Position numbers and translations under genes: made by a program
Assembly (NCBI GenBank): GCA_039583695.1
Contig: JAVKSL010000104.1
Coordinates: 1-8,710 of the forward strand
Origin: JAVKSL01 sp039583695
GTDB taxonomy: Bacteria; Actinomycetota; Acidimicrobiia; Acidimicrobiales; JAJPHD01
DNA length: 8,710 bases
Direction: 5' to 3'
Notes under the pieces: generated by a model
What the model was told of the DNA's origin: nothing
The model's database searches: none
The model's input: only the letters and a program-made list of their open reading frames with translations
Shown: piece by piece, positions 1 to 6,060 of the stretch
How positions within the stretch are numbered: position 1 is the first letter of the stretch
Layout of the letters: the number at the start of each line of letters is the position of its first letter

Positions 1-1
1 G

Positions 2-439
2 GCCGGTGGGGCCGCTGGGGCGGGGGCCGCTGGGGCGGGGGCCGCTGGGGCCGGGGCCGGGGTTGGGGTTGGGGTTGGTGGGTCAGGGTCAGGCGGGGTT
101 TGTGATCCCTGGGAGAGTGTCGACGCCGCAGCGCTGCCTGTGGGAACAGGTACCGGTGGGGCGATCAGGGCTGCCGGCGGGGCTGGCGGGGCGACCGGAG
201 GTGTCACCCCAGGTGTAGATCGGTGGTGGACGATCGGAGCTGGGGCTTCGGACGTGACCGTTCGGCCGCGGGCAGCCGCGGTGCCCGACGCCCTCCTTCT
301 CCAGCTCGACCCGACAACTCTGGCGGTGAGGGGCACCGGCCTGGCGGAGCTCCTTCGCCCCGCCTACCCGATCATGATTTCCGCGGCCACGGCCCGCGCG
401 GTTACCCTGAGCCCCAGTCCCCCTGATGAGAGCTGGTAG
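2..439 (+). CDS. C-terminal part of a Gly/Ala-repeat protein (partial at left edge, function unknown)
   Basis: This frame is open from the first complete codon of the window to a TAG at 437-439, giving 145 residues with no start visible. The first ~20 residues are Gly/Ala repeats: 15-bp units at 11-50 encode Gly-Ala-Ala-Gly-Ala. They are followed by Gly-Val and Gly-Ser repeats, a Gly-rich linker (about residues 47-70) and an ordinary-looking C-terminal stretch with VDRWWTIGAGASDV and LLLQLDPTTLAVRGTGLAELL. The third codon positions are mostly G or C and the C-terminal part has a balanced composition, which favours real coding. The pattern is that of a surface or cell-wall protein with a low-complexity arm, but I recognise no family. 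In GC-rich DNA an open frame of this length can also arise by chance, and a 136-codon frame (89-499) is open on the other strand, though it is Arg/Pro/Gly-rich and looks like a shadow. Confidence 0.45.
   Translation, partial: AGGAAGAGAAGAGAAGAGAGVGVGVGGSGSGGVCDPWESVDAAALPVGTGTGGAIRAAGGAGGATGGVTPGVDRWWTIGAGASDVTVRPRAAAVPDALLLQLDPTTLAVRGTGLAELLRPAYPIMISAATARAVTLSPSPPDESW
11..50 (+). repeat. 15-bp tandem repeat, about 2.7 copies
   Basis: The unit gccgctggggcgggg is perfect at 11-25 and 26-40, and a third, partial copy starts at 41. A partial copy probably precedes 11. The unit is a multiple of three and codes for Gly/Ala pentapeptides in the frame of the left-edge ORF, so copy number changes would not shift that frame. 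Confidence 0.85.
51..98 (+). repeat. G-run hexamer array, G-quadruplex candidate
   Basis: Successive hexamers are ccgggg twice, ttgggg twice, a degenerate ttggtg, then ggtcag twice and gcgggg. With the preceding 15-bp repeats the + strand carries more than eight runs of four or more G separated by one to four bases, which fits the usual G-quadruplex pattern. The hexamers stay in frame and encode Gly-Ala, Gly-Val and Gly-Ser dipeptides. Confidence 0.6.
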
Positions 440-664
440 CTCGCTGGCGTGCCGCCTTCGGGACAGGCCCTTGGCCACACATTCTTCACGAGCCGGCAAT
501 CACGCTGACAACTCGCGGCGCAAAGATTCGAAAATGAGACGCTGCGAGAAGATCCAGCACGGCATGAGGCTGGGCGATCGGGACCTCGCCGCCCCGGCCA
601 ACCCGGCCGCTGACCAAGAGCTCAGAGTGGCGAGAGCGCCACTGGGAGGACTAACAAGGATGCT
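440..664 (+). other. Intergenic region upstream of the O-methyltransferase gene
   Basis: About 225 bp lie between the left-edge ORF and the methyltransferase start. Frames through it are short or overlap neighbouring genes in unlikely codon use, so I call no gene. A ctgaca at 505-510 resembles a -35 box, but I see no convincing -10 at the right distance; the locally AT-rich patch 521-537 is the best place for one. The 3' end holds a hairpin (626-643) and purine-rich ribosome-binding sequences. Confidence 0.5.
626..643 (+). promoter_or_regulatory. Leader hairpin upstream of the O-methyltransferase start
   Basis: A perfect 7-bp stem, agtggcg (626-632) with cgccact (637-643), closes a four-base agag loop. 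It ends directly before gggagg (644-649) and 22 bases before the GTG start. It has no T-tract after it, so it is not a classic intrinsic terminator. Its position suggests mRNA stabilisation or control of ribosome access, which is inference. Confidence 0.4.
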
Positions 665-1333
665 GTGACCGAGGAACGCTGGAGCGCAGTGGACAACTAC
701 CTCTTCGAAGCCCTGCACGAGCCCGACCAGGTCCTCGACGCCACGCTGGCCGATGCCCGCGCCCAGGGCCTTCCCGCCATCGACGTGGCACCGAATCAGG
801 GCAAGCTCTTGCATCTCCTCGCTCGCAGCATCGGCGCACGGCGCATCCTCGAGATCGGCACCCTCGGCGCCTACAGCACCATCTGGCTGGCCCGGGCGCT
901 GCCGGCAGACGGCTGGTTGTTGTCCCTGGAGCTCCAGGCACACCACGCCGCCGTGGCCCGTGCCAACCTGGAGCGTGCCGGTCTGGCCGAGCTCGTCGAG
1001 GTACGCGTCGGGCCGGCCACGGAGAGCCTTGCCGCCTTGGTCGAGGAGGGGCCCGAGCCGTTCGACCTGGTGTTCATCGACGCCGACAAGCCTGGCAACC
1101 CCGAGTACTTCAAACGCTCCCTGGGCCTGGTGCGCCCCGGCGGCCTCATCGTCGTCGACAACGTCGTGCGCCACGGTGCAGTCGCCGACGCAACCAGTGC
1201 GGACCCCAACGTCGTCGGGTCCCGCCGGGTGATAGAGATGATGGGTACCGAGGCACGCGTGGAGGCCACGGCAATACAGACCGTCGGGGTCAAGGGCCAT
1301 GACGGCTTCGCAATCGCCCTCGTGGTGGCCTAG
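665..1333 (+). CDS. SAM-dependent O-methyltransferase (caffeoyl-CoA OMT-like, family 3)
   Basis: This is a 222-residue class I methyltransferase that should transfer a methyl group from S-adenosylmethionine to a hydroxyl, usually of a catechol-type small molecule, with a divalent metal. The SAM-binding loop ILEIGTLGAYST is at residues 61-72, and the acidic residue that normally contacts the ribose is Glu89 in LSLELQ. The metal ligands of this family appear as Asp139 in FIDADK and Asp165-Asn166 in VVDNV. Length and motif order match intact bacterial members. The start chosen is GTG at 665, four bases after the Shine-Dalgarno AAGGA (656-660). An ATG at 660 in another frame meets a stop after two codons. 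The gene ends 12 bp from the convergent lipoprotein gene. The substrate cannot be read from sequence; bacterial members range from secondary metabolism to uncharacterised housekeeping roles. Confidence 0.92.
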   Translation: MTEERWSAVDNYLFEALHEPDQVLDATLADARAQGLPAIDVAPNQGKLLHLLARSIGARRILEIGTLGAYSTIWLARALPADGWLLSLELQAHHAAVARANLERAGLAELVEVRVGPATESLAALVEEGPEPFDLVFIDADKPGNPEYFKRSLGLVRPGGLIVVDNVVRHGAVADATSADPNVVGSRRVIEMMGTEARVEATAIQTVGVKGHDGFAIALVVA

Positions 1334-1345
1334 CCGTGCTGGGGA

Positions 1346-2473
1346 CTAGCGGTCGATCCGTTCGTTCACTACCACGCCTGAGCTCGCTGGCGCAGTCGGC
1401 AGCGTCTGGCCCACGCTGGCTCTCTTGCCCGATCCGACAAGGGGTGTGCAATCGGCGCCAACGACAGTGGGTGCCGACCCGGCGTTGGAAGCGTGATCGA
1501 CTGCTGCTATTTCACATATCTCGGGAACGGTGACCGAGCTGTAAGTACCCGCCGGAACCGAATCTGCTAACGGGTTGCTCGACGAGTGTGGCCAGGTGAT
1601 CGCCTCGCCCACCATCTCCGGCTTGTAAGTTTCCACGATCCTGAGGCTGAACAGCGCCAAGAGGCCATCCCCCGAGGCAAGGGGGACAACACTGAGATCA
1701 CTTGGAGTGTACGCAGACACGCTGATGGTCTCACTCACCTGGGCGCTGGCCTCGGCGATCTTATCAGCCCTCAAATTATCGATACCCCAGCACTGGCCTG
1801 CGATGCCAAAGTCCGACTTGGCAAGCCCATCCGAGAGCTTGCCCGTCCTGGCGTAGCTCTCCAATGCCGATGCCATACGTGCGGGTAGCTTCGAGACCTG
1901 GTCCTCCTGTGCTCGACTCACGAGCGGAGCAAAGCCACCCGAACCGGTCGCGAACTTCGGAACCAGGTTGGTGGTCACCACCGGCTCGAGATCCACGCGC
2001 CAAGGCGCGCTCGATGAGTCCTTGACAAAGACGTCGACCTGCGATTCGCCAGCACACTTGTAGCTCGACGGCGTTCCAGCTGAGGGTCGGGTGCGAAGAA
2101 GCGCCTCGAGCTTGGCCGGATAACCAACCTGGCGGGGCACTGCGACATCGACTGGCACCAGGCTGAATGGGTAGTACTTCGGTCCGTCGGCCGTCTTGAA
2201 TCCCGCCCGAGCCTCGAGCCTGAACGCCGCGTCGTCGATCTCGAGAGCACTGCCTTGCTCGTCGAGAGCCTGATCCACGTTGCTGAGGGACTCATTGGCG
2301 CGGTTGTTCGCCGCGCTATAGGTCGCCGCTACCTGCCCCACAGCCGATGGTGTCGCCACTACTGTCGACTGGTTGGAGGCTCTGGAGCACGAGGTCGCCA
2401 GAGCACAGAGAGCTGCCAGGCCAACAGCATGCTTGGCCCTTGCGACCACCAACCTGCGACGCTGCTGTCTCAT
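1346..2473 (-). CDS. Predicted lipoprotein of unknown function
   Basis: The 375-residue product starts with an Arg-rich n-region (residues 2-14) and a hydrophobic segment (about 16-26) ending in LATSC. Cys29 would be the lipidated residue, so the protein is probably exported and anchored to the outer face of the membrane. The lipobox is weak because the -3 position is Ala. The mature part has four more cysteines (140, 228, 320, 342), enough for two disulfides, and Ser/Thr/Ala-rich ends. A segment around residues 100-185 (KYYPFSLVPVDV, then APWRVDLEPVV) looks like a folded domain. The arrangement faintly recalls actinobacterial lipoproteins of unknown function (DUF8094-like), which I cannot verify. 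The gene is visibly less GC-rich than its neighbours. It converges on the O-methyltransferase gene and diverges from ndh. The ATG has no Shine-Dalgarno sequence, and a tagcct on the minus strand (2488-2483) could be the -10 of a leaderless promoter. Confidence 0.8.
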   Translation of the reverse strand: MRQQRRRLVVARAKHAVGLAALCALATSCSRASNQSTVVATPSAVGQVAATYSAANNRANESLSNVDQALDEQGSALEIDDAAFRLEARAGFKTADGPKYYPFSLVPVDVAVPRQVGYPAKLEALLRTRPSAGTPSSYKCAGESQVDVFVKDSSSAPWRVDLEPVVTTNLVPKFATGSGGFAPLVSRAQEDQVSKLPARMASALESYARTGKLSDGLAKSDFGIAGQCWGIDNLRADKIAEASAQVSETISVSAYTPSDLSVVPLASGDGLLALFSLRIVETYKPEMVGEAITWPHSSSNPLADSVPAGTYSSVTVPEICEIAAVDHASNAGSAPTVVGADCTPLVGSGKRASVGQTLPTAPASSGVVVNERIDR

Positions 2474-2533
2474 CCGAGGCTGAGGCTATCAGCGACATCG
2501 CCCCCGCTCCGTGCAGCTACTACGGTCAAAGGC
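2474..2533. promoter_or_regulatory. Divergent promoter region between the lipoprotein gene and ndh
   Basis: Only 60 bp separate the two divergent ATG codons. On the + strand tacggt (2521-2526) matches the TAnnnT form of an actinobacterial -10 and lies 7 bases before the ndh ATG. On the minus strand tagcct (2488-2483) lies 9 bases before the lipoprotein ATG. Both spacings would give leaderless or nearly leaderless transcripts. No good -35 box is visible for either. A gaggct direct repeat sits at 2476-2487. Confidence 0.35.
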
Positions 2534-3841
2534 ATGACAGGTGCGTCCCTTGGCCGGCGAGTGGTGGTGGTGGGTGCGGGATTTGGTGGCCTCGCAGTGG
2601 CCAGTGAGCTGGCAGGGGCAGCAGTAAGCGTGACGCTGGTGGACCAGCACCACTTCAACACGTTCCAGCCGTTGCTGTACCAGGTCGCGACCGCCGGGCT
2701 GAACCCGGGAGACATCGCGTATCCCGTGCGGGCGTACGTGAAGCACCACCCCGCCACCGACTTCCGCCTGGGGACCGTGTGCGGGGTCGACCTCGCCAAG
2801 CGGCGGATCTGCTTCGAGGACGGCGGGACGCTGGACTACGACTACTTGGTGCTGGCCGCAGGTGCAGCGACCAACCACTTCGGCGTGCCCGGGGCGGTCG
2901 AGCACACACGGGCGATCTACACGATGGAAGATGCCCTGGCGGTGAGGGATCAGATCTTCGACCAGCTGGAACGGGCCGCGGCGATAGCCCTTGGATCCAC
3001 GCCGGGAAGCGACTCAGCGGGGAGTCGCGGATCCGAGCGGGACGGGGCAGTGACTGCCGAGCTCAGCGTGGTCGTGGTCGGCGGGGGACCTACAGGCATC
3101 GAGATGTCCGGCACGCTGGCCGAGCTTCTCGCATTGGAGCTGGGCACGGCGTACCCGGACCTGGCGCGCAGTGACGCCCGGGTAGTGCTGGTAGAGATGG
3201 GCGACCGGCTGCTGGGGACGTTTCACCCCCGTTTGGGCCACTACGCCGCCCGGGTACTGGCCCGGCTCGGGGTCGAGGTCCGCCTCTCCGAGACCGTCAG
3301 CTCGATCGATCCGGACAAGGTGACGCTGGAGTCAGGCGAGGTCATACCATGTGGCCTGGTCTTGTGGGCCGCTGGCGTCGGTGCTGGGGCGCTGGCCTCA
3401 GCGCTGCCGCTGGAGCGAACCCGCGGTGGACGGATAGCGGTCGGCTCCGACCTAAGGGCGACCGGCCAGGCCAACGTGTTCGCTATTGGCGACATGGCCG
3501 GCGCGCTTGCGTCCGACGGTGCCCTCCTGCCCCAGCTGGCGCAGCCCGCGATCCAGGAAGGCCGCCACGCCGGGCGCCAGATCCGCCGGCTCATCGAGGA
3601 CCTGCCCACCGAGGACTTCAGATACCACGACAAGGGAACCATGGCGACCATAGGTCGCCGGGCAGCAGTGGCTCAGCTGCCGGGCAAGATCCACCTTCGC
3701 GGGACGACCGCCTGGCTGGCGTGGCTGGCGCTGCACCTGGTCACCCTGGTGGGATTTCGTAACCGCGTCTCTGTGCTGCTCAACTGGTCCTGGCGATATC
3801 TGTCCTGGCACAGGGGAACCAGGGTGATCGTGGGCGGCTGA
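2534..3841 (+). CDS. ndh: Type II NADH dehydrogenase (NDH-2)
   Basis: The product is a 435-residue membrane-associated flavoprotein that oxidises NADH and reduces quinone without pumping protons, feeding the respiratory chain from the cytoplasmic face. The FAD-binding VVVVGAGFGG is at residues 10-19, with Asp37 at the end of the second strand. The family signature HHFNTFQPLLYQVATAG is at 39-55, and the NADH-binding VVVVGGGPTGIE is at about 179-190. The quinone/FAD-site segments VFAIGDMA and LPQLAQPAIQEG follow. The C-terminal segment, rich in Trp and Leu (TAWLAWLALHLVTLVGF and on), is the amphipathic membrane anchor. The ATG at 2534 is chosen because conserved sequence begins nine residues later; an in-frame extension to 2255 would run antisense through the lipoprotein gene. 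A purine run AAAGG is only one base from the ATG, too close to be a normal ribosome site. A Gly/Ser-rich insertion (about residues 156-172) precedes the NADH motif and may be a loop. Confidence 0.95.
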   Translation: MTGASLGRRVVVVGAGFGGLAVASELAGAAVSVTLVDQHHFNTFQPLLYQVATAGLNPGDIAYPVRAYVKHHPATDFRLGTVCGVDLAKRRICFEDGGTLDYDYLVLAAGAATNHFGVPGAVEHTRAIYTMEDALAVRDQIFDQLERAAAIALGSTPGSDSAGSRGSERDGAVTAELSVVVVGGGPTGIEMSGTLAELLALELGTAYPDLARSDARVVLVEMGDRLLGTFHPRLGHYAARVLARLGVEVRLSETVSSIDPDKVTLESGEVIPCGLVLWAAGVGAGALASALPLERTRGGRIAVGSDLRATGQANVFAIGDMAGALASDGALLPQLAQPAIQEGRHAGRQIRRLIEDLPTEDFRYHDKGTMATIGRRAAVAQLPGKIHLRGTTAWLAWLALHLVTLVGFRNRVSVLLNWSWRYLSWHRGTRVIVGG

Positions 3842-3896
3842 GGGTCTGGTCGTGCTTGGTGTTGCTAGAGACCCTGAATCACGACCAGCTCAGCCG
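3835..3896 (+). terminator. Large imperfect hairpin over the ndh stop codon, with a competing pairing
   Basis: Two arms pair: cggctgag (3835-3842) with ctcagccg (3889-3896), and ctggtcgtg (3846-3854) with cacgaccag (3880-3888). They form a 17-bp stem with a three-base bulge (3843-3845) and a 25-base loop. The stem includes the ndh TGA (3839-3841). Inside the loop agaccct (3869-3875) is also perfectly complementary to agggtct (3841-3847), so a second, mutually exclusive or pseudoknot-like pairing is possible. No T-tract follows, so this is either a terminator of the actinobacterial T-less kind or an mRNA 3'-end stabiliser. Confidence 0.6.
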
Positions 3897-3941
3897 AGGA
3901 GGGCTTGTACGCTCACCGACACGCCAGGGGGAGGCCCTCGA

Positions 3942-4184
3942 CGGGTGCAGTAGCGCCATGTCCGGCTGCGGCTCGGGTTAGTCGTCCAGCTGGATCGGAT
4001 TTTGCGCCGAGACGACAGCCTGGCCGCCGACCGCGGCAACCAGTAGCCGGGTCAGGCGGTTCACACATACAAGGTGGGGATGGCCGATCGCCGCCATCTG
4101 GAACACCTCAGCGTCGATCAGCTCCACCCGGGAGTCCTCGTCGAACAGTCCGGCCTCGCCCATGCGGCGCCATTCGTCGACGCG
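3942..4184 (-). pseudogene. Uma2-family (DUF820) gene remnant with in-frame stop
   Basis: Read on the minus strand, the frame gives DEWRRMGEAGLFDEDSRVEL and then IDAEVFQMAAIGHPH, RLTRLL and VSAQNPIQLDD. This is the N-terminal half of the Uma2 family, a PD-(D/E)xK-fold putative endonuclease. A TAA at 3980-3978 interrupts it, but the same frame continues with PEPQPDMALLHP. In the family, LDD, two variable residues and then EPxPDxALL are continuous, so the stop replaces a single residue. After about 3942 the similarity ends, so the C-terminal half with the remaining catalytic residues is missing. Upstream a TAG at 4187-4185 removes the usual N-terminal start, leaving ATG 4163 as the first possible start. 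It is a relic, not a working gene. Such genes are typically multicopy in Actinobacteria, Chloroflexi and Cyanobacteria. Confidence 0.75.
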
Positions 4185-4188
4185 CTAC

Positions 4189-4204
4189 TGGGTTAGTGGG
4201 TTAG
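4189..4204 (+). repeat. Perfect 8-bp tandem duplication (tgggttag x2)
   Basis: Two identical copies of tgggttag occur at 4189-4196 and 4197-4204, between the Uma2 remnant and the WYL regulator's promoter. It could be replication slippage, a small target-site scar or part of a regulatory site; the sequence alone does not decide. Confidence 0.5.
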
Positions 4205-4210
4205 ACAGCA

Positions 4211-4235
4211 AAACAGGACACCTTCTGTCCAGTTT
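4211..4235 (+). promoter_or_regulatory. Palindromic operator-like site upstream of the WYL regulator
   Basis: The arms aaacaggaca (4211-4220) and tgtccagttt (4226-4235) are inverted repeats with one mismatched pair and a 5-bp spacer, with a ggaca-N5-tgtcc core. It overlaps the -35 and spacer region of the proposed promoter, where a bound dimer would compete with RNA polymerase. The natural candidate ligand is the HTH-WYL protein encoded 19 bp downstream, so autorepression is the simplest reading (inference). Confidence 0.55.
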
Positions 4236-4244
4236 ACCTAAGAT
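4215..4244 (+). promoter_or_regulatory. Probable leaderless promoter of the WYL regulator
   Basis: The -10 candidate taagat (4239-4244) and the -35 candidate aggaca (4215-4220) are 18 bp apart. Transcription would begin around 4250-4254, at or just before the ATG at 4254. There is no Shine-Dalgarno sequence before the ATG, which fits a leaderless mRNA. Confidence 0.45.
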
Positions 4245-4253
4245 GATCCTGAG

Positions 4254-5216
4254 ATGCGAGCTGACCGGTTGGTGGCGGTGCTGCTGATACTGCAAGCCAA
4301 GCGCCACGTGACGGCTGCCGAGGTGGCTGCGGAGCTCGAGGTATCAGAGCGCACCGCCCGCCGGGACCTCGAGGCCCTCCAGTTCGCGGGCTTGCCGGTT
4401 TACTCTCGACAGGGGCGGGGCGGCGGTTGGGCCCTGGCGGGGCGAGGAAAGACCGACCTGAGCGGGCTCACGTCTGGGGAGGCTCGGGCGCTGTTCCTCC
4501 TTGCCGGCCCGGCGGCTGCGGCCACGCCCGAAGTCAAGTCCGCCTTGCGCAAGCTGCTGAGGGCGCTCCCCGAGCCGATGCGCGCGGAGGCCGAGGTGGC
4601 GGCCGGGGCCGTGGTCGTCGACCAGGCGCCCTGGGGTCGCTCAAGCCAGCAGGTGCGCCAGGCCCCGGCCCACCTGGATGGGTTGAGCCGGGCGGTGGTG
4701 GCTGGTCGGCAGGTGACGCTGGGCTATGTGTCGGCTGACCGAACCCCGAGCACCAGGGTGGTGCATCCGCTGGGCCTGGCCGCGAAGGGCAGCGTCTGGT
4801 ATCTCGTGGCAGGGACTGAGGCGGGCATGCGTACGTTTCGGGTGGACCGAGTCACCTCGGCCGAGGTGACAGGGGATGCGGTGGTGCGCCCGGTCGGGTT
4901 CGACCTGGCCTCGGCATGGGGCCTGGTCACGGCGGAAGTCGACGCGCGAAGGACTCCGTTTCGGGCGCGGGCACTGCTAACCCCATCGATGGTGGGACCT
5001 ATCCGCTGGGTTATGGGCACCAGGGTGAGCATCGGGCCATCCGGGCCCGACGGTCGGGTGGAGGCGGAGCTGCGGGGGTACAGTGCTGCCTCCCTGGCCA
5101 ACGAGGTGGCGGGATTTGGCGCGGGGCTGGAGGTCCTGGAGCCGCCGGAGATGCGCGCGCACCTGATCCGGATCGGGGCTGAGCTTACCTCTGTGTACGG
5201 TGCTGGCAGCGGGTGA
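4254..5216 (+). CDS. HTH-WYL domain transcriptional regulator
   Basis: The product is a 320-residue DNA-binding regulator of the YafY/DeoR-like type. Residues 1-56 form a winged helix-turn-helix: VTAAEVAAELEVSERTARRD holds the two helices, with the wing in VYSRQGRGGGWAL. A linker follows. The WYL domain is at about 140-210, containing VWYLVAGTEAGMRTFRVDRV with Trp182-Tyr183-Leu184. The C-terminal WCX-like region runs from about 230 to 310. WYL domains are thought to bind nucleic-acid or small ligands and often appear in stress, DNA-damage or phage-response regulators. The next gene toward the left is only a Uma2 relic, and the repair operon is convergent, so no obvious target besides its own promoter is visible. 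ATG 4254 is chosen because the HTH begins at once and the operator lies immediately upstream. It appears intact. Confidence 0.92.
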   Translation: MRADRLVAVLLILQAKRHVTAAEVAAELEVSERTARRDLEALQFAGLPVYSRQGRGGGWALAGRGKTDLSGLTSGEARALFLLAGPAAAATPEVKSALRKLLRALPEPMRAEAEVAAGAVVVDQAPWGRSSQQVRQAPAHLDGLSRAVVAGRQVTLGYVSADRTPSTRVVHPLGLAAKGSVWYLVAGTEAGMRTFRVDRVTSAEVTGDAVVRPVGFDLASAWGLVTAEVDARRTPFRARALLTPSMVGPIRWVMGTRVSIGPSGPDGRVEAELRGYSAASLANEVAGFGAGLEVLEPPEMRAHLIRIGAELTSVYGAGSG

Positions 5217-5225
5217 CTATCCGGC

Positions 5226-5260
5226 GCGGCGGGTGCCGCTGCGTGGGAAGAGCCTTCCTA
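5226..5260. terminator. Two small hairpins between convergent genes
   Basis: Between the two convergent stop codons, gcggc (5226-5230) pairs with gccgc (5235-5239), and ggaag (5246-5250) pairs with cttcc (5254-5258), the latter extended by a G·U and a T-A pair. Either could serve as a bidirectional terminator, but the stems are short and there is no clear T-tract. Confidence 0.3.
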
Positions 5261-5280
5261 TGCGTCTAGCTCGAGCGCCT

Positions 5281-6051
5281 TCAGTGCCGACACAAGAGCG
5301 CCCGCAGGTCCCCGTCCCCGTCGACCAGGGGCTCCAGGTCCCTGTAGCCGTGCTCGGCCAGCACAGGCTGGAGGAGCTCAACCTGATCGCCGCCGAGCTC
5401 CAGGAGCAGGGAACCGCCAATGCGCAGAAGGCCGGCAGCGGCGAGCGCAGCTAGGCGGAGGGACCGGGTGCCGTCTGGGCCACCGTCGAGCGCTCGCCGG
5501 GGCTCGTGATCGACCACGTCCCGGGGGAGCAGGCGCAGCTCCCCGGTAGGCACGTACGGCGCGACAGCGGTCACCACGTCGACCTGCCCGCAGAGGGCCT
5601 CCGGAAGGTTCTCGGCCATGTCGCCCTCGAATACCTCGATACCGTTGCTCCTCGCGCAGGCCGCGGCCAGAGGGTCGATCTCGGTGGCGACGACTCGGGC
5701 AAGCGGGCGGCGGCGGGCGAGCACGACAGCAATCGCCCCGGCTCCGGTACACAGGTCGACCGCTATGCCTCGCTCGGGAAGCCGGGCAACCGCCTCAAGT
5801 GCCATCGACTCGCTCTGCCAGCGCGGAACGTAGACACCTGGACAGACCGGCACGATCTCGCCAGCAAAGCGCACCGAGCCGGTCAGCCAAGCTGACGGCT
5901 CCCCCACCGAACGCCGGGCGAGCAGGTCGGCGAGTCGTGCCAGGTCACCGGCTGCCACCTCGATGAGCTCGGCCGCCTCCTCCTCGGCCGCCACGCAGCC
6001 AGCGGCTTTCAGCTGCGCGGTCGTGGCTGCCAGAAGCTCGTCGATGCCCAC
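5281..6051 (-). CDS. HemK/PrmC-like N5-glutamine methyltransferase with altered NPPY motif
   Basis: The 256-residue product has the PrmC layout: an N-terminal helical domain (about 1-70) and a Rossmann methyltransferase domain with the SAM loop VDLCTGAGAIAVVLA (98-112) and acidic Glu124. DHEPRRALDGGPDG (181-194) and LLLELGGDQ (215-223) match family signatures. True PrmC methylates the glutamine of the GGQ motif in release factors using NPPY, where Asn and the prolines hold the glutamine amide. Here the position reads Val163-Ala-Pro-Tyr166. Actinobacterial paralogues often have a NAPY-type version; this one has lost the Asn too. The usual PRPETE is PRWQSE (76-81). The protein may therefore modify something else or work poorly, and I give no symbol. 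The start is GTG 6051, nine bases after the helicase stop, so it is the last gene of the mrfB-mrfA operon. No strong ribosome site is visible. Confidence 0.85.
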   Translation of the reverse strand: MGIDELLAATTAQLKAAGCVAAEEEAAELIEVAAGDLARLADLLARRSVGEPSAWLTGSVRFAGEIVPVCPGVYVPRWQSESMALEAVARLPERGIAVDLCTGAGAIAVVLARRRPLARVVATEIDPLAAACARSNGIEVFEGDMAENLPEALCGQVDVVTAVAPYVPTGELRLLPRDVVDHEPRRALDGGPDGTRSLRLAALAAAGLLRIGGSLLLELGGDQVELLQPVLAEHGYRDLEPLVDGDGDLRALLCRH

Positions 6052-6060
6052 CGGCCCGTG

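Noticed and set aside
63..80. TTGGGG repeats resembling a ciliate telomere
   Set aside because: Only two perfect copies occur within a longer in-frame Gly-rich coding tract; no terminal structure or eukaryotic context is present.
426..668. Small plus-strand ORF leading into the O-methyltransferase
   Set aside because: It overlaps the end of the left-edge frame and the methyltransferase start, has poor codon use and no ribosome site.
500..1300. Minus-strand frame (266 codons) opposite the O-methyltransferase
   Set aside because: The plus strand carries a complete methyltransferase with all motifs; this frame has no recognisable domain.
2255..2533. N-terminal extension of ndh starting at 2255
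   Set aside because: It runs antisense through the start of the lipoprotein gene, has no NDH-2 similarity, and the FAD motif begins just after the ATG at 2534.
2949..3060. Gly/Ser-rich stretch in ndh as a frameshift or foreign insertion
   Set aside because: The frame is intact on both sides and loops of variable length are tolerated before the NADH-binding motif.
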